Positions 33,494 to 44,482 of a DNA stretch of 64,000 nt are shown piece by piece. Made by a program: the position numbers and the translations under genes. The notes under the pieces are model-generated. The model had not been told where the DNA came from. It ran no database searches and worked only from the letters and a program-made list of their open reading frames with translations. Numbering within the stretch: the first letter of the stretch is position 1; the number at the start of each line of letters is the position of its first letter. Origin of the DNA: Trifolium pratense. Lineage: Eukaryota > Streptophyta > Magnoliopsida > Fabales > Fabaceae. The stretch lies in NCBI RefSeq assembly GCF_020283565.1, contig NC_060063.1, positions 20,836,720-20,900,719 of the forward strand. The letters run 5' to 3'.

Positions 33494-35337
33494 AGTGGAA
33501 ATACTTTTAACTGTTGTGTATATAACTATATGATTTCATGCAAGGCTACTACATGTTTCTGGTATAAATTTTGGGTTTTCGATCTTTATCATTTTCTCTA
33601 AACAACTCTTCAGTAATGCATTTTCAATTATATGTTGTAGTTTTTCCCTCTCTTTCATGCCTATCTTATGTCTTGGCTCTTCATTGGTTATTATGGCATG
33701 GTAGGAACTAATTAAAGTTACTCTATTATATAAAAATTGGGCAAATATTGTAGCCATTTTTTTTTGTTACTACCATTCTTTTTTAATTGCTATAAACCTT
33801 TGTTATGCTACTTTTCTAAGTTCGTTATTTTCTTTAATCCTTAATATTGATATGACTATTTTCATGTGAATTAGGAGAAGAGGATAAACAAAGCTTCTAT
33901 TTTCACTAAGTTGTATATTTTTTCAATAAAAAATGGTATAGCTCCTATACGCATATGTCTTTAACCCTAATATATGCTTCAAGAAAAATTCAAGATTCTT
34001 ACTTTTTGGTCTGACAAATTGTTGTCAATGAATTTTAGTACCTTTGACTTTTTTTTATAAGATATAATTCACTTTTTAAATTTATTAAATAAGACCAAAA
34101 ACAATCATGCACGTAGGTCTTTGTTATAAGTTTTGTTTGGTATGTTTGACAATTGATAAGTTGATCGTCTCCCTCCTAAAACCAGAAAAAAATAAAGGTA
34201 TGTAAGTTGGAGGAGAAGCCGTGGGTAGCTGATGATGAGAGAAATATTTTTTATCAATTCATAATGAGTGAGGTATTAATGCATAATTTGAGAAGGAATA
34301 GTAATTTTTTTCACGATTTCTTTTAAAAACAATATGAGTACTAATCTAAGAAATATGTTTCATACATTTGTCTTATGCTACCGATAACAATACTTTTCTA
34401 CATTTGTATATACCATCGTATTCAATTGTACAAAATTTTTTGTATATTCCTTTCTTTTCAATATGAAAGAAATCATCAGATGATAGTGTGCATATTTTTC
34501 TCAACAATCTTTGGAATGCTACATGTGAGTACATTACCAAAATTAGAATTATCCTAATGTGGAATACTTTGAACATAACTCAAAAGAAGATATATCAATC
34601 AGTACAGATATGGTGTTCGTCGTCGAAAACGTATTTTTAATTTTTTTCTATTAATCAAAGAGTCTTTATATATGAATGTGACATAAATTATTGTGTTGGA
34701 TTTCTTTGTGTTATGGGTTGTTTAATATAAAGTTTAGTTTTGAGTCATCATCACTTTTCTTCAAACAACTTTTGACTCTTCGATGATACTCTTCAATTTT
34801 GTATAGTAATTTTTGTTTTCTTCTTACTCTTTACATATCTTTTGACTATTCATTGGTTTTTATGGTAGGATACAGAGTTAAGTTACTCTTGATTTTTCAT
34901 TGATTAATGTGAGTATATTTTTTTTCTTCATGCGAATGAGGAGAATAGGATAAAAGACAACTCTATTTTTACTTTTGTTGTATCTATATGGCTTAGAAAG
35001 TTTATGAAATGACAGATCATGTATGTCATTAACTTTAATATTTACATTTACATGTAAGTATAATTAAATAATAATTTATATGCTTATCAAAAAACAAATT
35101 ATATAATATATATTTACAGCAAATTTTTATATAATTGCAATGAAAATATTTTTGTAATATAACTCTTGATTATACTTTTCTATACATAGTTAACTAAATT
35201 TTTTAGTTTGAGTGAAATGGTAAAAACAACTTATTTGTAATTTTAAAAGGTAGTAATTTTTTTTACTAAAAATAATGTGATCACATGGAAGACTTTATAG
35301 CTCAAAGAGTGAATTTATATATACCTCCCGTTCTAAG
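33494..35337. other. Intergenic DNA with a diverged direct duplication
   Basis: Segments at about 33680-33920 and 34850-34985 are diverged copies (CATTGGTTATTATGG / CATTGGTTTTTATGG; GAATTAGGAGAAGAGGATAA / GAATGAGGAGAATAGGATAA). No gene supported. Confidence 0.55.
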
Positions 35338-35399
35338 TGTAACAACCTGATTTCTATTATTCGCTTTTATGTGTTTAATTAATTATTGCGATAACTTTT
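35338..35399 (+). mobile_element. Gypsy solo LTR, left piece (split by copia element)
   Basis: Starts TGTAACAACC. Resumes after the copia element at 45495. Left flank CTAAG resembles CTAAA after the right end (47699-47703), a near-perfect 5 bp duplication. Confidence 0.85.
35395..35399. repeat. Target site duplication CTTTT (left)
   Basis: CTTTT at 35395-35399 and 45490-45494 bracket the copia element. Confidence 0.95.
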
Positions 35400-36406
35400 T
35401 GTTGGCGTTGTGTGGTTGGCCTCATTTTGCTAAAACATGTGATCTTTTCTGATGTGGAACTACATGCTTCCACCATCCATTATAAGCAAGATGTTCGGTA
35501 CAATGCTTCAACATTGGATACCACATCCAGTAGGCCGGGCCTGTGTATGTTGAGATCTCGCGCTTAAGTTCTAAATATGGAATCCATAATAAATGTTCGG
35601 TTGTGATAAGGAGCGTTGTCACGCATAATTATTAATGGATCTCGTGATCAAGTTTTGCTTGCTAATCAGATCTTCAAGTTAAGGAAACAAAACATTTTAA
35701 TTAAAGAATATTCCTTGAAGGAACCATTAATCAAGCTATGTTATTAAAGCCTAATTGAAGACCCAGCCTGAACTCGTGAAGGTTATTTAAAGAATGTTGA
35801 CACCATTGTTCAAGTCACTGAAACCAGATTTGAGTCTTACAAAGCGTGAGTTTAGGTTTTAGTATTGTGTCTATTGTGTTCTAAGTCTTGTGTTGATTTC
35901 CCACTAGACTAGGAACTGTGTGTTTGTGTGTTGTAATATCTCTAGAGCTTCTAAGCAAGGAGATAGTGTGTGTATACAATTCCTAAGCTTTGAAGTACGG
36001 AATTGGTGAATGTTTAAGAAGTGTGTCTTCATGTACAAGTTGTTATATGTACGATCACAGTGGCTGTGATTTAGAGGAGTTGAGCGGAGGTTCTCATACC
36101 TAGGTGTGTCTTAGGTAGGATATAGCACGGGTGGTGATTAGGTGAGAAGTCATAAACGGGAGGTTTATTGAGGGCTTCAAACTAATACTATCATAGTGGA
36201 TTCACTCCTGGATTGGTATCCCCCAGAGTAGGCTTATGCTGAACTGGGTTAACAAATTACTGTGTTAATTTACTTTCGTTTTGTTTAGTTTATTATTCCT
36301 TGTGTATGCGCGGTTGGATGTTGGATCACTGATTCACGCATTAAAAGTGCACTATAGTGGTGAAGCATTGAGTACAACATCTTAATACTAGTGTGCCAGA
36401 ATTTCA
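35400..36406 (+). repeat. 5' LTR (copia)
   Basis: TGTTGGCGTTGTG...GTGCCAGAATTTCA. Same length and all but identical to 44483-45489. Confidence 0.97.
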
Positions 36407-36407
36407 A

Positions 36408-36420
36408 TTGGCATCAGAGC
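36408..36420 (+). other. Primer binding site, tRNA-iMet-like
   Basis: TTGGCATCAGAGC directly follows the LTR. It differs by one base from the canonical TGGTATCAGAGC. Confidence 0.8.
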
Positions 36421-36474
36421 AGGCACCCTGCTCGAAACTCAGGGTGAGCTTCAGGGACAGAAATTTCTGGTGAG

Positions 36475-39400
36475 ATGGACAAGGAAGGAGGAACGGTTTC
36501 TAAACCACCACTGCTAACTGGGCCTGAGAACTATGACTACTGGAAAGCTAAGATGATGGTATTTCTTAAATCCATTGATAGCAGAACATGGAAAGCTGTA
36601 GAAAATGGATGGGAACCCCCTATGGTCATTGATAAGGATGGAAAGGTAACAGGTGAAATCAAGCCTAATAAAGACTATTCCAAAGACGAGGATGACCTAG
36701 CTCTGGGAAATTCAAAAGCCTTGAATGCCATATTCAATGGGGTGGACATCAACATGTTCAGACTTGTTAAACGATGCACTGTAGCCAAACAGGCGTGGGA
36801 AATACTCAGGAAAGCACATGAAGGAACCAACAAGGTAAAGCTGTCCAAACTTCAGATGCTTCGCACAAATTTTGAAAATCTGAGTATGAAGGAAGAAGAG
36901 ACTATTCATGACTTTCACATGAATATTTTGGAATTTGCAAATTCATTTGATGCCTTGGGAGAACCCATATCAGATGAAAAACTGGTGAGCAAAATTCTCA
37001 GATCTCTACCTAAGAGGTTTGACATGAAAGTAACAGCAATAGAAGAATCTCAGGATCTGGCCAACATTCAAGTGGATGAACTAATAGGCTCACTTCAAAC
37101 CTATGAGATGAGCATAAACCAAAGAAAAGAGAAGAAAACCAAAAGTTTGGCTTTTACGTCTAATACTGCAGAAGATGATGAGATAGATATGGAGAGTGAT
37201 GAAAGTTTATCTGAAGCCATGGTGTTACTTGGAAGACAGTTCAACCGTATCATGAAAAGGATGGATAAAAGAAATAAATTCAATGGTCCGAGCACCAAAT
37301 CTGACTTCAACAATAAGTTCAATGGTCCAAGCACCAAATCTGACTTCAACAAACCTGTATCTAGTCAAAGGAGGACCAGATGTGATGACAAAAGTACTTC
37401 ATCTAGAGGAGTTCAGTGTCATGAGTGCGAAGGATTTGGTCATATCAAATCTGAATGCCCTACTTTTCTGAAGAAGAAGAAGAGTCTTGCTGTTACTTGG
37501 TCAGATGAGGATGATTCAGAAGAAGATGAAGGTGAATCTGCTAAACTTGTCAATGCATTGACAGGTGTCTATGAATCTGATGCTGAATCATGCGATGAAA
37601 CATCATATGAAGAACTTCTGGCTACCTATAAGGACTTATTCATCAGGAGCAATGAATTCTGCAAAGCTTTGGAAAAACAAAAGGAGACAAATTGTCAACT
37701 TCAGGCCGAGAAGAATGAATGTCTGGATATAATTAAGACTCTCAACAAAGAGATTGAAAAGCTGAATGAAGACTTGGAGCATGCTAGAAAACAAGTTAGA
37801 GTCTTTGCATCAGGAGAAGAAAAGTTTCAAGCCATGCTGCTAAAACAAAGTGCTGGTAAGAAACCTATTGGCTTTGATTACGAGATAGTGGATCAAGAAA
37901 TGGGTTACAACAAAGCTACAATCACTACCCCCATTGATAAAACTTTTCCTGTTAGTGGTGGGTTACTACCTCCTCATCCTCCCACACATCAGGGAACTGA
38001 CACATGGTTAAAACCCAAGCAGCATGTCCAGACTAACTCGATGCCTCAACATCCGCCTCACCATCGGTACAACAGGTCAAGATCTAGGACTAAAAGAAGG
38101 AATTGGAGGTGTCATTATTGTGGTAGGAAAGGGCACATTAGACCTTATTGCTACAAACTGTACGGCTATCCACAGAATTCACGGCCACTTGAACCCAAAT
38201 CTGAGAACGTGAATATCAAGAAAGAGTGGAAGAAGAAGGAAGATGGTGTAAGCCTGATAGCTCATACATCACTGCGGGCATCATCTAGACAAGATTGGTA
38301 TTTTGACAGTGGATGCTCTAGACACATGACTGGAGTGGAAGGGTATCTAGCCAACCTAAGGTCCTATGCCACAAGCTTTGTAACATTTGGAGATGGAGCT
38401 AAGGGAGAAATAAAAGGAATTGGGAACCTAATTGATAATGGGTTACCAAACTTAGACAATGTTCTGTTAGTAAAAGGACTTACAGCAAATTTGATTAGCA
38501 TCAGTCAACTATGTGACCAAGGCATGAAGGTGAACTTCACACAATCAGAATGTCTTGTTACAGATGAAGAAGGAAGACTGATAATGAAGGGAGTAAGGTC
38601 CAAAGACAATTGTTACTTGTGGGTGTCTGAAGAAGGAAATTATATGTCCACCTGTCTCATAAGCAAAAATGAGGAAGTCAAACTCTGGCATCAAAAGTTG
38701 GGTCATCTACACCTGAGAGGAATGAAAAAGGCCATAGCTGAAGAAGCAATCAGAGGATTACCCAAGCTAAAGATAGACGAAGGAACAATATGTGGAGAAT
38801 GTCAGATAGGCAAACAAACCAAGGTGGCGCACCCAAGGCTTCAACATCAATCTACTACCAGAACACTTGAATTGTTACACATGGATTTGATGGGACCTAT
38901 GCAGACTGAAAGTCTTGGAGGAAAAAGGTATGCTTTTGTTATGGTGGATGATTTCTCTAGATTTACATGGATAGACTTCCTTAGAGAAAAATCAGATAGT
39001 TTTGAAACATTTAGAAACTTATGTGTACAACTTCAAAGAGAAAAGGGGTCTGTCATCATAAGGGTCAGAAGTGATCATGGAAAGGAATTTGAGAATAGCA
39101 AATTCTATGATTTCTGTGCAGCAGAAGGTATCCAACATGAATTCTCTGCTCCCATAACACCACAACAAAATGGTGTTGTAGAGAGAAAGAATAGAACCAT
39201 TCAAGAGTCTGCTAGGGTAATGCTTCATGCCAAGGGTCTTCCATATCAGTTCTGGGCAGAGGCCATGAGTACAGCCTGCTACATACACAACCGTGTAACA
39301 CTCAAAAAGGGAACATCTGCAACCTTGTATGAATTATGGAAGGGAAGAAAGCCAACTGTGAAACACTTTCACATTTTTGGGAGTAAATGCTACATTCTTG

Positions 39401-41337
39401 CTGACAGAGAACCAAGACGAAAACTTGATCCTAAAAGTGAAGAAGGTATATTTCTGGGATATTCCTTGAATAGCAGAGCCTACAGGGTCTATAACACAAA
39501 AACCAAAGTCATTATGGAAATGATCAATGTTGTGATTGATGATGCACCATCCACTCAACCATCGGATGTGGAAACAGATGTTGAACCATCTCCTGACAAC
39601 TCTGATGAGATGACACAAAGTGAAAAGTCTGAATTAAAAGGTGATGAATCTGATCAAGACTCTGTACCAGCCCCAGCAAAAGCACCATCTATTAGGACAC
39701 AGAAGAATCACCCTAAAGATCTAATCATAGGTGATCCAGACCAGGGCATTGCTACCAGAAGAAAGATTGATGCTATCTTAAACACTTGTTTTGTATCAAA
39801 ATTTGAGCCTAAAAACATAAAAGAGGCTCTTACTGATGAGTTCTGGATTGAAGCAATGCAAGAGGAATTGAATCAATTCAAGAGAAATGAAGTCTGGGAC
39901 CTTGTTCCAAGACCACATGGAGTAAATGTCATAGGCACTAAATGGATATACAAGAATAAGTCTGATGAGAAGGGTACAGTAACAAGGAATAAGGCAAGAC
40001 TGGTAGCTCAAGGCTACACTCAGGTGGAGGGAATTGACTTTGATGAGACCTTTGCTCCCGTGGCAAGACTAGAATCCATAAGGCTGCTTCTTGGTGTAGC
40101 TTGCATCCTCAAACTCAAACTCTACCAAATGGATGTCAAGAGCGCCTTTCTAAATGGGTATCTTCATGAAGAAGTGTTTGTTGAACAGCCCAAAGGGTTC
40201 ATAGATCCAAATCATCCGGATCATGTCTACAAACTGAAAAAGGCTTTGTATGGCTTGAAACAAGCACCAAGGGCTTGGTATGAAAGGTTAACTGAATTCC
40301 TGATCAACCAAGGATACAAGAAAGGTGGAAATGACAAAACCTTATTTGTCAAAGAAGTGAATGGAAACTTGTTGATAGCACAGATATATGTTGATGACAT
40401 AGTCTTTGGAGGGATGGCGGAACCGATGGTCCAACACTTTGTGAGACAGATGCAGTCTGAATTTGAGATGAGCTTGGTAGGAGAATTAACCTATTTTCTT
40501 GGATTACAGGTGAAACAGATGGAAGACACAATATTTGTGTCTCAAAGCAAGTATGCTAAAAATATCATAAAGAAATTTGGCATGGAAAATGCTGCACACA
40601 AAAGAACACCTGCTGCCACACATCTAAAATTAACCAAGGATGAGAAAGGTGTAGATGTAGACCAAAGCATGTATAGAAGCATGATAGGGAGCCTACTGTA
40701 CCTCACAGCAAGCAGGCCTGACATCACCTTTGCTGTTGGTGTATGTGCTAGGTACCAAGCTGAGCCAAAGATGAGCCATCTTACACAAGTAAAAAGAATC
40801 TTGAAGTATGTCAATGCAACTTCTGATTATGGAATAATGTATTCCCACACCAACAATGCTAGGTTGATGGGATATTGTGATGCAGATTGGGCTGGATGTG
40901 CTGATGACAGAAAAAGCACCTCTGGTGGATGTTTTTACCTAGGAGAAAACCTTATCTCATGGTTTAGCAAGAAACAAAACTGTGTTTCTCTATCCACTGC
41001 AGAGGCTGAGTACATTGCAGCTGGGAGTAGTTGCTCTCAATTATTGTGGATGAAGCAGATGCTTAAGGAATACAATGTTGAACAGGATGCTCTAACATTG
41101 TACTGTGACAATTTAAGCGCCATAAATATTTCAAAAAATCCTATTCAGCACAGTAGAACAAAGCATATTGACATTCGTCATCACTTCATCAGAGATTTGG
41201 TGGAAGAGAATATTGTGAAATTGGAGCATGTTGCAACTGAAGAACAGGTAGCTGATATTTTTACCGAAGCTTTAGATGCAAATCAGTTTGAAAGGCTTAG
41301 GGGCAAATTGGGAATTTGCCTATATGAGGAATTATAG
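36475..41337 (+). CDS. gag-pol: Copia gag-pol polyprotein
   Basis: One frame of 1620 codons from an ATG 55 bases after the primer site. Order: gag (residues about 10-230, PPLLTGPENYDYWKAKM start), CCHC knuckle CHECEGFGHIKSEC (about 315), coiled acidic spacer, second knuckle CHYCGRKGHIRPYC (about 546), protease with DSG (about 611), GAG-pre-integrase HQKLGHL, integrase with D (HMDLMGP, about 803), D (SDHGKEFE, about 866) and E (VERKNRT, about 902), reverse transcriptase with YVDDIVFG (about 1305), and RNase H (STAEAEYIAA about 1508; YCDNLSAI about 1543). All catalytic motifs are present. It ends with TAG CAG TTA in frame with the next ORF. The two zinc knuckles are unusual. Looks active. Confidence 0.97.
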   Translation: MDKEGGTVSKPPLLTGPENYDYWKAKMMVFLKSIDSRTWKAVENGWEPPMVIDKDGKVTGEIKPNKDYSKDEDDLALGNSKALNAIFNGVDINMFRLVKRCTVAKQAWEILRKAHEGTNKVKLSKLQMLRTNFENLSMKEEETIHDFHMNILEFANSFDALGEPISDEKLVSKILRSLPKRFDMKVTAIEESQDLANIQVDELIGSLQTYEMSINQRKEKKTKSLAFTSNTAEDDEIDMESDESLSEAMVLLGRQFNRIMKRMDKRNKFNGPSTKSDFNNKFNGPSTKSDFNKPVSSQRRTRCDDKSTSSRGVQCHECEGFGHIKSECPTFLKKKKSLAVTWSDEDDSEEDEGESAKLVNALTGVYESDAESCDETSYEELLATYKDLFIRSNEFCKALEKQKETNCQLQAEKNECLDIIKTLNKEIEKLNEDLEHARKQVRVFASGEEKFQAMLLKQSAGKKPIGFDYEIVDQEMGYNKATITTPIDKTFPVSGGLLPPHPPTHQGTDTWLKPKQHVQTNSMPQHPPHHRYNRSRSRTKRRNWRCHYCGRKGHIRPYCYKLYGYPQNSRPLEPKSENVNIKKEWKKKEDGVSLIAHTSLRASSRQDWYFDSGCSRHMTGVEGYLANLRSYATSFVTFGDGAKGEIKGIGNLIDNGLPNLDNVLLVKGLTANLISISQLCDQGMKVNFTQSECLVTDEEGRLIMKGVRSKDNCYLWVSEEGNYMSTCLISKNEEVKLWHQKLGHLHLRGMKKAIAEEAIRGLPKLKIDEGTICGECQIGKQTKVAHPRLQHQSTTRTLELLHMDLMGPMQTESLGGKRYAFVMVDDFSRFTWIDFLREKSDSFETFRNLCVQLQREKGSVIIRVRSDHGKEFENSKFYDFCAAEGIQHEFSAPITPQQNGVVERKNRTIQESARVMLHAKGLPYQFWAEAMSTACYIHNRVTLKKGTSATLYELWKGRKPTVKHFHIFGSKCYILADREPRRKLDPKSEEGIFLGYSLNSRAYRVYNTKTKVIMEMINVVIDDAPSTQPSDVETDVEPSPDNSDEMTQSEKSELKGDESDQDSVPAPAKAPSIRTQKNHPKDLIIGDPDQGIATRRKIDAILNTCFVSKFEPKNIKEALTDEFWIEAMQEELNQFKRNEVWDLVPRPHGVNVIGTKWIYKNKSDEKGTVTRNKARLVAQGYTQVEGIDFDETFAPVARLESIRLLLGVACILKLKLYQMDVKSAFLNGYLHEEVFVEQPKGFIDPNHPDHVYKLKKALYGLKQAPRAWYERLTEFLINQGYKKGGNDKTLFVKEVNGNLLIAQIYVDDIVFGGMAEPMVQHFVRQMQSEFEMSLVGELTYFLGLQVKQMEDTIFVSQSKYAKNIIKKFGMENAAHKRTPAATHLKLTKDEKGVDVDQSMYRSMIGSLLYLTASRPDITFAVGVCARYQAEPKMSHLTQVKRILKYVNATSDYGIMYSHTNNARLMGYCDADWAGCADDRKSTSGGCFYLGENLISWFSKKQNCVSLSTAEAEYIAAGSSCSQLLWMKQMLKEYNVEQDALTLYCDNLSAINISKNPIQHSRTKHIDIRHHFIRDLVEENIVKLEHVATEEQVADIFTEALDANQFERLRGKLGICLYEEL

Positions 41338-41343
41338 CAGTTA
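41335..41343 (+). promoter_or_regulatory. Leaky stop codon context TAG CAG TTA
   Basis: The pol stop matches the readthrough consensus UAG-CAR-YYA. The frame stays open from here through the env-like ORF, so readthrough would give a gag-pol-env fusion. Stop suppression for the env-like protein is established for soybean SIRE1. Confidence 0.85.
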
Positions 41344-43590
41344 AGGCATTATGTGCGCGAAACCGTTTTTTTCTCCAAATTTCAACTATTGGCGCACGTA
41401 AATCAAGGAAAGACAAAAATAACTTTCCATAACTTCTCAATTACACGCTATCATCTCTCATATCATCATTATTCCTTTCCAAAACCTTCAACTTCCTCTG
41501 AACTCTTTGCTGCGATCTGCAAACACAAACCATCATCTCAAATCATCAAAAACTTCAAACACTTCAACAATTTCCGTGTGAATATGTCTCAATCCTCCGG
41601 TTCCGCTCAGATCAAAAACAAACTTGCTGATGCTGTGAAAACAAGATCAAAATTTAAGAAGGAAGGATCAACTGTTGTAGTCAATGCGACACCCATATCA
41701 AGTATACTTGCTACTAGTTCGAAAAAGAAGAAGTCTGCAAAATCCACTAAGAAAGTAAGTGAATCGTCTCCCTCAATCTCTATTAAGTCTGATTCTGTTA
41801 GGTCTAAGAAGAAGAAACCCCAATCTCCCGTAAAAAGGGGTTTGAGCATGTCTGACCTATACTTGAATAAGGATCTTTCTGAAACTGCGAATGCGGAATC
41901 GCATGATGTTGCCTCCGGCAAAAATGCGAATGTTGAATCGTCTGTTAAATCTGTGTCAGAAAAGGTGAATCAAGAAAACCCTTCTGTAGAGGAAAACCCT
42001 AGTTCTGTTGAAACCCTAGGAAAAACCCAAAATATTGCTGAGAATGTTGGTGTGAGCAATAATCCTAGTGTTCCTGAGAATATGACAGTTCCCACGAATG
42101 TCATAACTGATGTTACTGAAAAATCTCAAGAAAAGGCTGTTGTAACCGATGCTCCAACCGGTGTTGAACCATCCTTTATACCAACTGATGCTGAGAAGGA
42201 TGTTGAAGCATCCAAAGGAGGATCTAGCCCACATGATGACACTGCCACTGGGTCGTTTGGCAGTGGATCTAATACTGAAGCTTCCACTGAAGAGGAAGTA
42301 AACAAGGAAAGTACCCCTGAAGATGTGGCTGATTCTGAGCCAGAAAATGAAGCTGGTGAGGACTCTGAGAAAACCACCAATGAAGAACAGGATATAGTGG
42401 ATGTTGATGAAGTCCCCTCTGAAGAAGATCTGCAACCTCCATCTACTCAAAAAGGTATTGGGAGAAGACTGAGAAGCAGGACCACTACACCTGCACCTGT
42501 TGTTACCACTACCCCTGTTGTCACCAAGAAAACAAAGGACAATACTCTGAAGCCTGTCAAGTATGGTCCTAAGAAAGGATGGAGCAAGCCTATACCTCCT
42601 TCTGAAAAGAAAAAGGGTGTGCTGAAGAGGAAGAATGCACCTTCAAGTGACTCTGAGTTTGAAGCTGAAAAGGATGACTCAAGCATCAAGCCTCCTGCTA
42701 AGAAGGCTATGTCTGCTAAGAAGGCCATGCCTCAATCTGTTGCTCCTGACATTGAAGACTTTCCTTGTGACAATGTGTCATTTCATCTTCCATCTTATGC
42801 TCAACGATGGGGAATCATTTGCAAAAGAAGATTGGCTCTGGAAAGGGAACTCGGCAAAGATATTATGGAATGTGAAGAGATTGTGAGTTTGATCAATGAT
42901 GCTGGATTGATCAAGACTGTGTGGGGCTTAGGCTCCTGCTATGAAAAGCTGGTTAGGGAGTTTGTTGTCAACATCCCTATAGGTTGTGACAATCCCTTGG
43001 ACAAAGAATTTCAGAAGGTATATGTTCGAGGAAAATGTGTGACATTTTCTCCAAGTGTGATCAACAAGGTGCTGGGTAATGCTGATGATCCTCACCCTGA
43101 CATAGATGTATCTGACAATGTGGTCTGCAAAACTATCACAGCTGAAAAGGTGAAAACCTGGCCCAAGAAGGCGAAGGTACCTGCTGTCAAACTAACCCAA
43201 AAGTATGCCATCTTGAATCGTATTGCATCTGTCAACTGGGTTCCTACAACACATGCATCTGATATTGCAACAAATCTGGGTAAGCTCATTTATATGATTG
43301 GTACTGGTACTAAGTTTAATGCTGGTCTATATATTTTCAATCAAGTTGTGCAGCATGCTAAGACCTCTGTCACCAAGCAACCAATTGCATTTCCAACTTT
43401 GATCTGTGACATCATCTTGTCCCAACATCCGAATATAAGGCATGAGGATGAGTCTGCTAAGAAAAGGGCAACTCCTCTGGCCATTCATCAGAAGCTGTAC
43501 AGTAAACAGCATGCTCCAGATATTGTTGGACCATCAACTGCTGCTGCTGATACTCCTATGACAAGGAAGGAGATGATTGCTATGCTGTAA
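41338..43590 (+). CDS. SIRE-type env-like ORF (readthrough extension)
   Basis: In the same frame as pol, with no stop from the pol TAG to a TAA at 43588. The first ATG is 41584 (MSQSSGSAQIKNKLAD). N-terminal half is low-complexity, Ser/Lys/Glu-rich, with basic clusters (KKKKSAK, RSKKKKPQ), a hydrophobic-acidic SUMO-interaction-like motif (DIVDVDEVPSEED) and proline/threonine-rich stretches. The C-terminal half (about 43% from the end, SYAQRWGIICKRR through FPTLICDIILSQHP) looks like the domain found in plant proteins annotated as putative transposon protein. No convincing signal peptide or transmembrane segment. Beyond the TAA the same frame runs 60 more codons, with acidic composition, to TAA at 43770-43772, so the ORF has probably been shortened by one mutation. 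Confidence 0.8.
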   Translation, partial: QLRHYVRETVFFSKFQLLAHVNQGKTKITFHNFSITRYHLSYHHYSFPKPSTSSELFAAICKHKPSSQIIKNFKHFNNFRVNMSQSSGSAQIKNKLADAVKTRSKFKKEGSTVVVNATPISSILATSSKKKKSAKSTKKVSESSPSISIKSDSVRSKKKKPQSPVKRGLSMSDLYLNKDLSETANAESHDVASGKNANVESSVKSVSEKVNQENPSVEENPSSVETLGKTQNIAENVGVSNNPSVPENMTVPTNVITDVTEKSQEKAVVTDAPTGVEPSFIPTDAEKDVEASKGGSSPHDDTATGSFGSGSNTEASTEEEVNKESTPEDVADSEPENEAGEDSEKTTNEEQDIVDVDEVPSEEDLQPPSTQKGIGRRLRSRTTTPAPVVTTTPVVTKKTKDNTLKPVKYGPKKGWSKPIPPSEKKKGVLKRKNAPSSDSEFEAEKDDSSIKPPAKKAMSAKKAMPQSVAPDIEDFPCDNVSFHLPSYAQRWGIICKRRLALERELGKDIMECEEIVSLINDAGLIKTVWGLGSCYEKLVREFVVNIPIGCDNPLDKEFQKVYVRGKCVTFSPSVINKVLGNADDPHPDIDVSDNVVCKTITAEKVKTWPKKAKVPAVKLTQKYAILNRIASVNWVPTTHASDIATNLGKLIYMIGTGTKFNAGLYIFNQVVQHAKTSVTKQPIAFPTLICDIILSQHPNIRHEDESAKKRATPLAIHQKLYSKQHAPDIVGPSTAAADTPMTRKEMIAML

Positions 43591-43772
43591 GCAAACTGTA
43601 AGGAGCTAGATGAAAAGAAGTTGCAGTTTGAAAGGATGATCCAAGCTCTCAGGGTTGAAGAGGCTGCAGTTCAAGCAGCTGATGCAGATGATGATGGCTC
43701 TAGTGGTGAAGAAGAAGCTGACTCAGATGCTGAAGGAGAAGAAAGTGATTCTTCCCCAAGTGCTTCTGTGTA
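43591..43772 (+). pseudogene. C-terminal tail of env-like ORF, cut off by in-frame TAA
   Basis: Continues in the same frame as 41338-43590 with a glutamate/aspartate-rich, helix-prone composition (KKLQFERMIQALRVEEAA; EEADSDAEGEESD) and its own stop. Separated only by the TAA at 43588-43590. Confidence 0.75.
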
Positions 43773-43951
43773 ATTCTGATGTTTCGTTATTTGGATTTTT
43801 TTCTTGTTTTGCATGTTTGTGGGCTGAGCCCTGAATTTAGCACCTAGTGTGCATGGTTTGTAATATTATGTCTGCACTTTCTGTTCTGCTACTATCTGCA
43901 CTGCTTTTGGATATTATTTTATGCAGTTCCCATTTTGTCTATTTTGTGGCT

Positions 43952-44480
43952 AAAAAGGGGGAGTAGCTGTATGCCATAATAGATTATGATGAGGCTTTGA
44001 TGTGCCATCAGATGCTGGGTCATCTGTATAATCCTATGCATGAATTAAGGGGGAGTAAGATGATCTTGGTACTCGCATCTGCTGTTGAGGGGGAGCAATT
44101 TTTTTTTACTGCTAAGCACACAATGTGCTACTGCAGGTTGAAGCATCATCTGTTCCTGAGAATTTATTTTTCTCAGCTTTGAGGGAATTTATTTTTCCCC
44201 AGTGTTTCTTTTAATGAGAATCTTATACTCTCTATTGGCAAATTCCTGTGAGGCTCTTGTGCTTATCCTTCCGCTGTTGCATGCCTCTGAAGTTCTAAGT
44301 TGATACATGATAAATATGCTATTTTTATATGAGGGGTTATTAAAACAAGCATGTTAAACTGTTCTACCTTACTTCATGACTGTGTGCCTATGTTGAGTTG
44401 AAGAAAGGTAGCTTGTGTATCTCTCTAGAAAGGTTGAAATAATCTTAGGATGTTTTAGCCAAAAATTGCCAAAGGGGGAG
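43952..44480 (+). other. Multiple polypurine tracts
   Basis: AAAAAGGGGGAG (43952-43963), AAGGGGGAG (44047-44055), GAGGGGGAG (44087-44095) and AAAGGGGGAG (44471-44480). The last is the functional position, adjoining the 3' LTR. Repeated tracts are a recognised trait of Sirevirus-type elements. The 700 bases between ORF and LTR hold nothing else visible. Confidence 0.85.
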
Positions 44481-44482
44481 AT

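Noticed and set aside
35422..35622. Minus-strand 66-residue frame found in both copia LTRs (also 44505-44705)
   Set aside because: Repeated only because the LTRs are identical; no start context or motif.
42016..42728. Minus-strand open frames opposite the env-like ORF
   Set aside because: Complement of a low-complexity coding region; no domain recognised.
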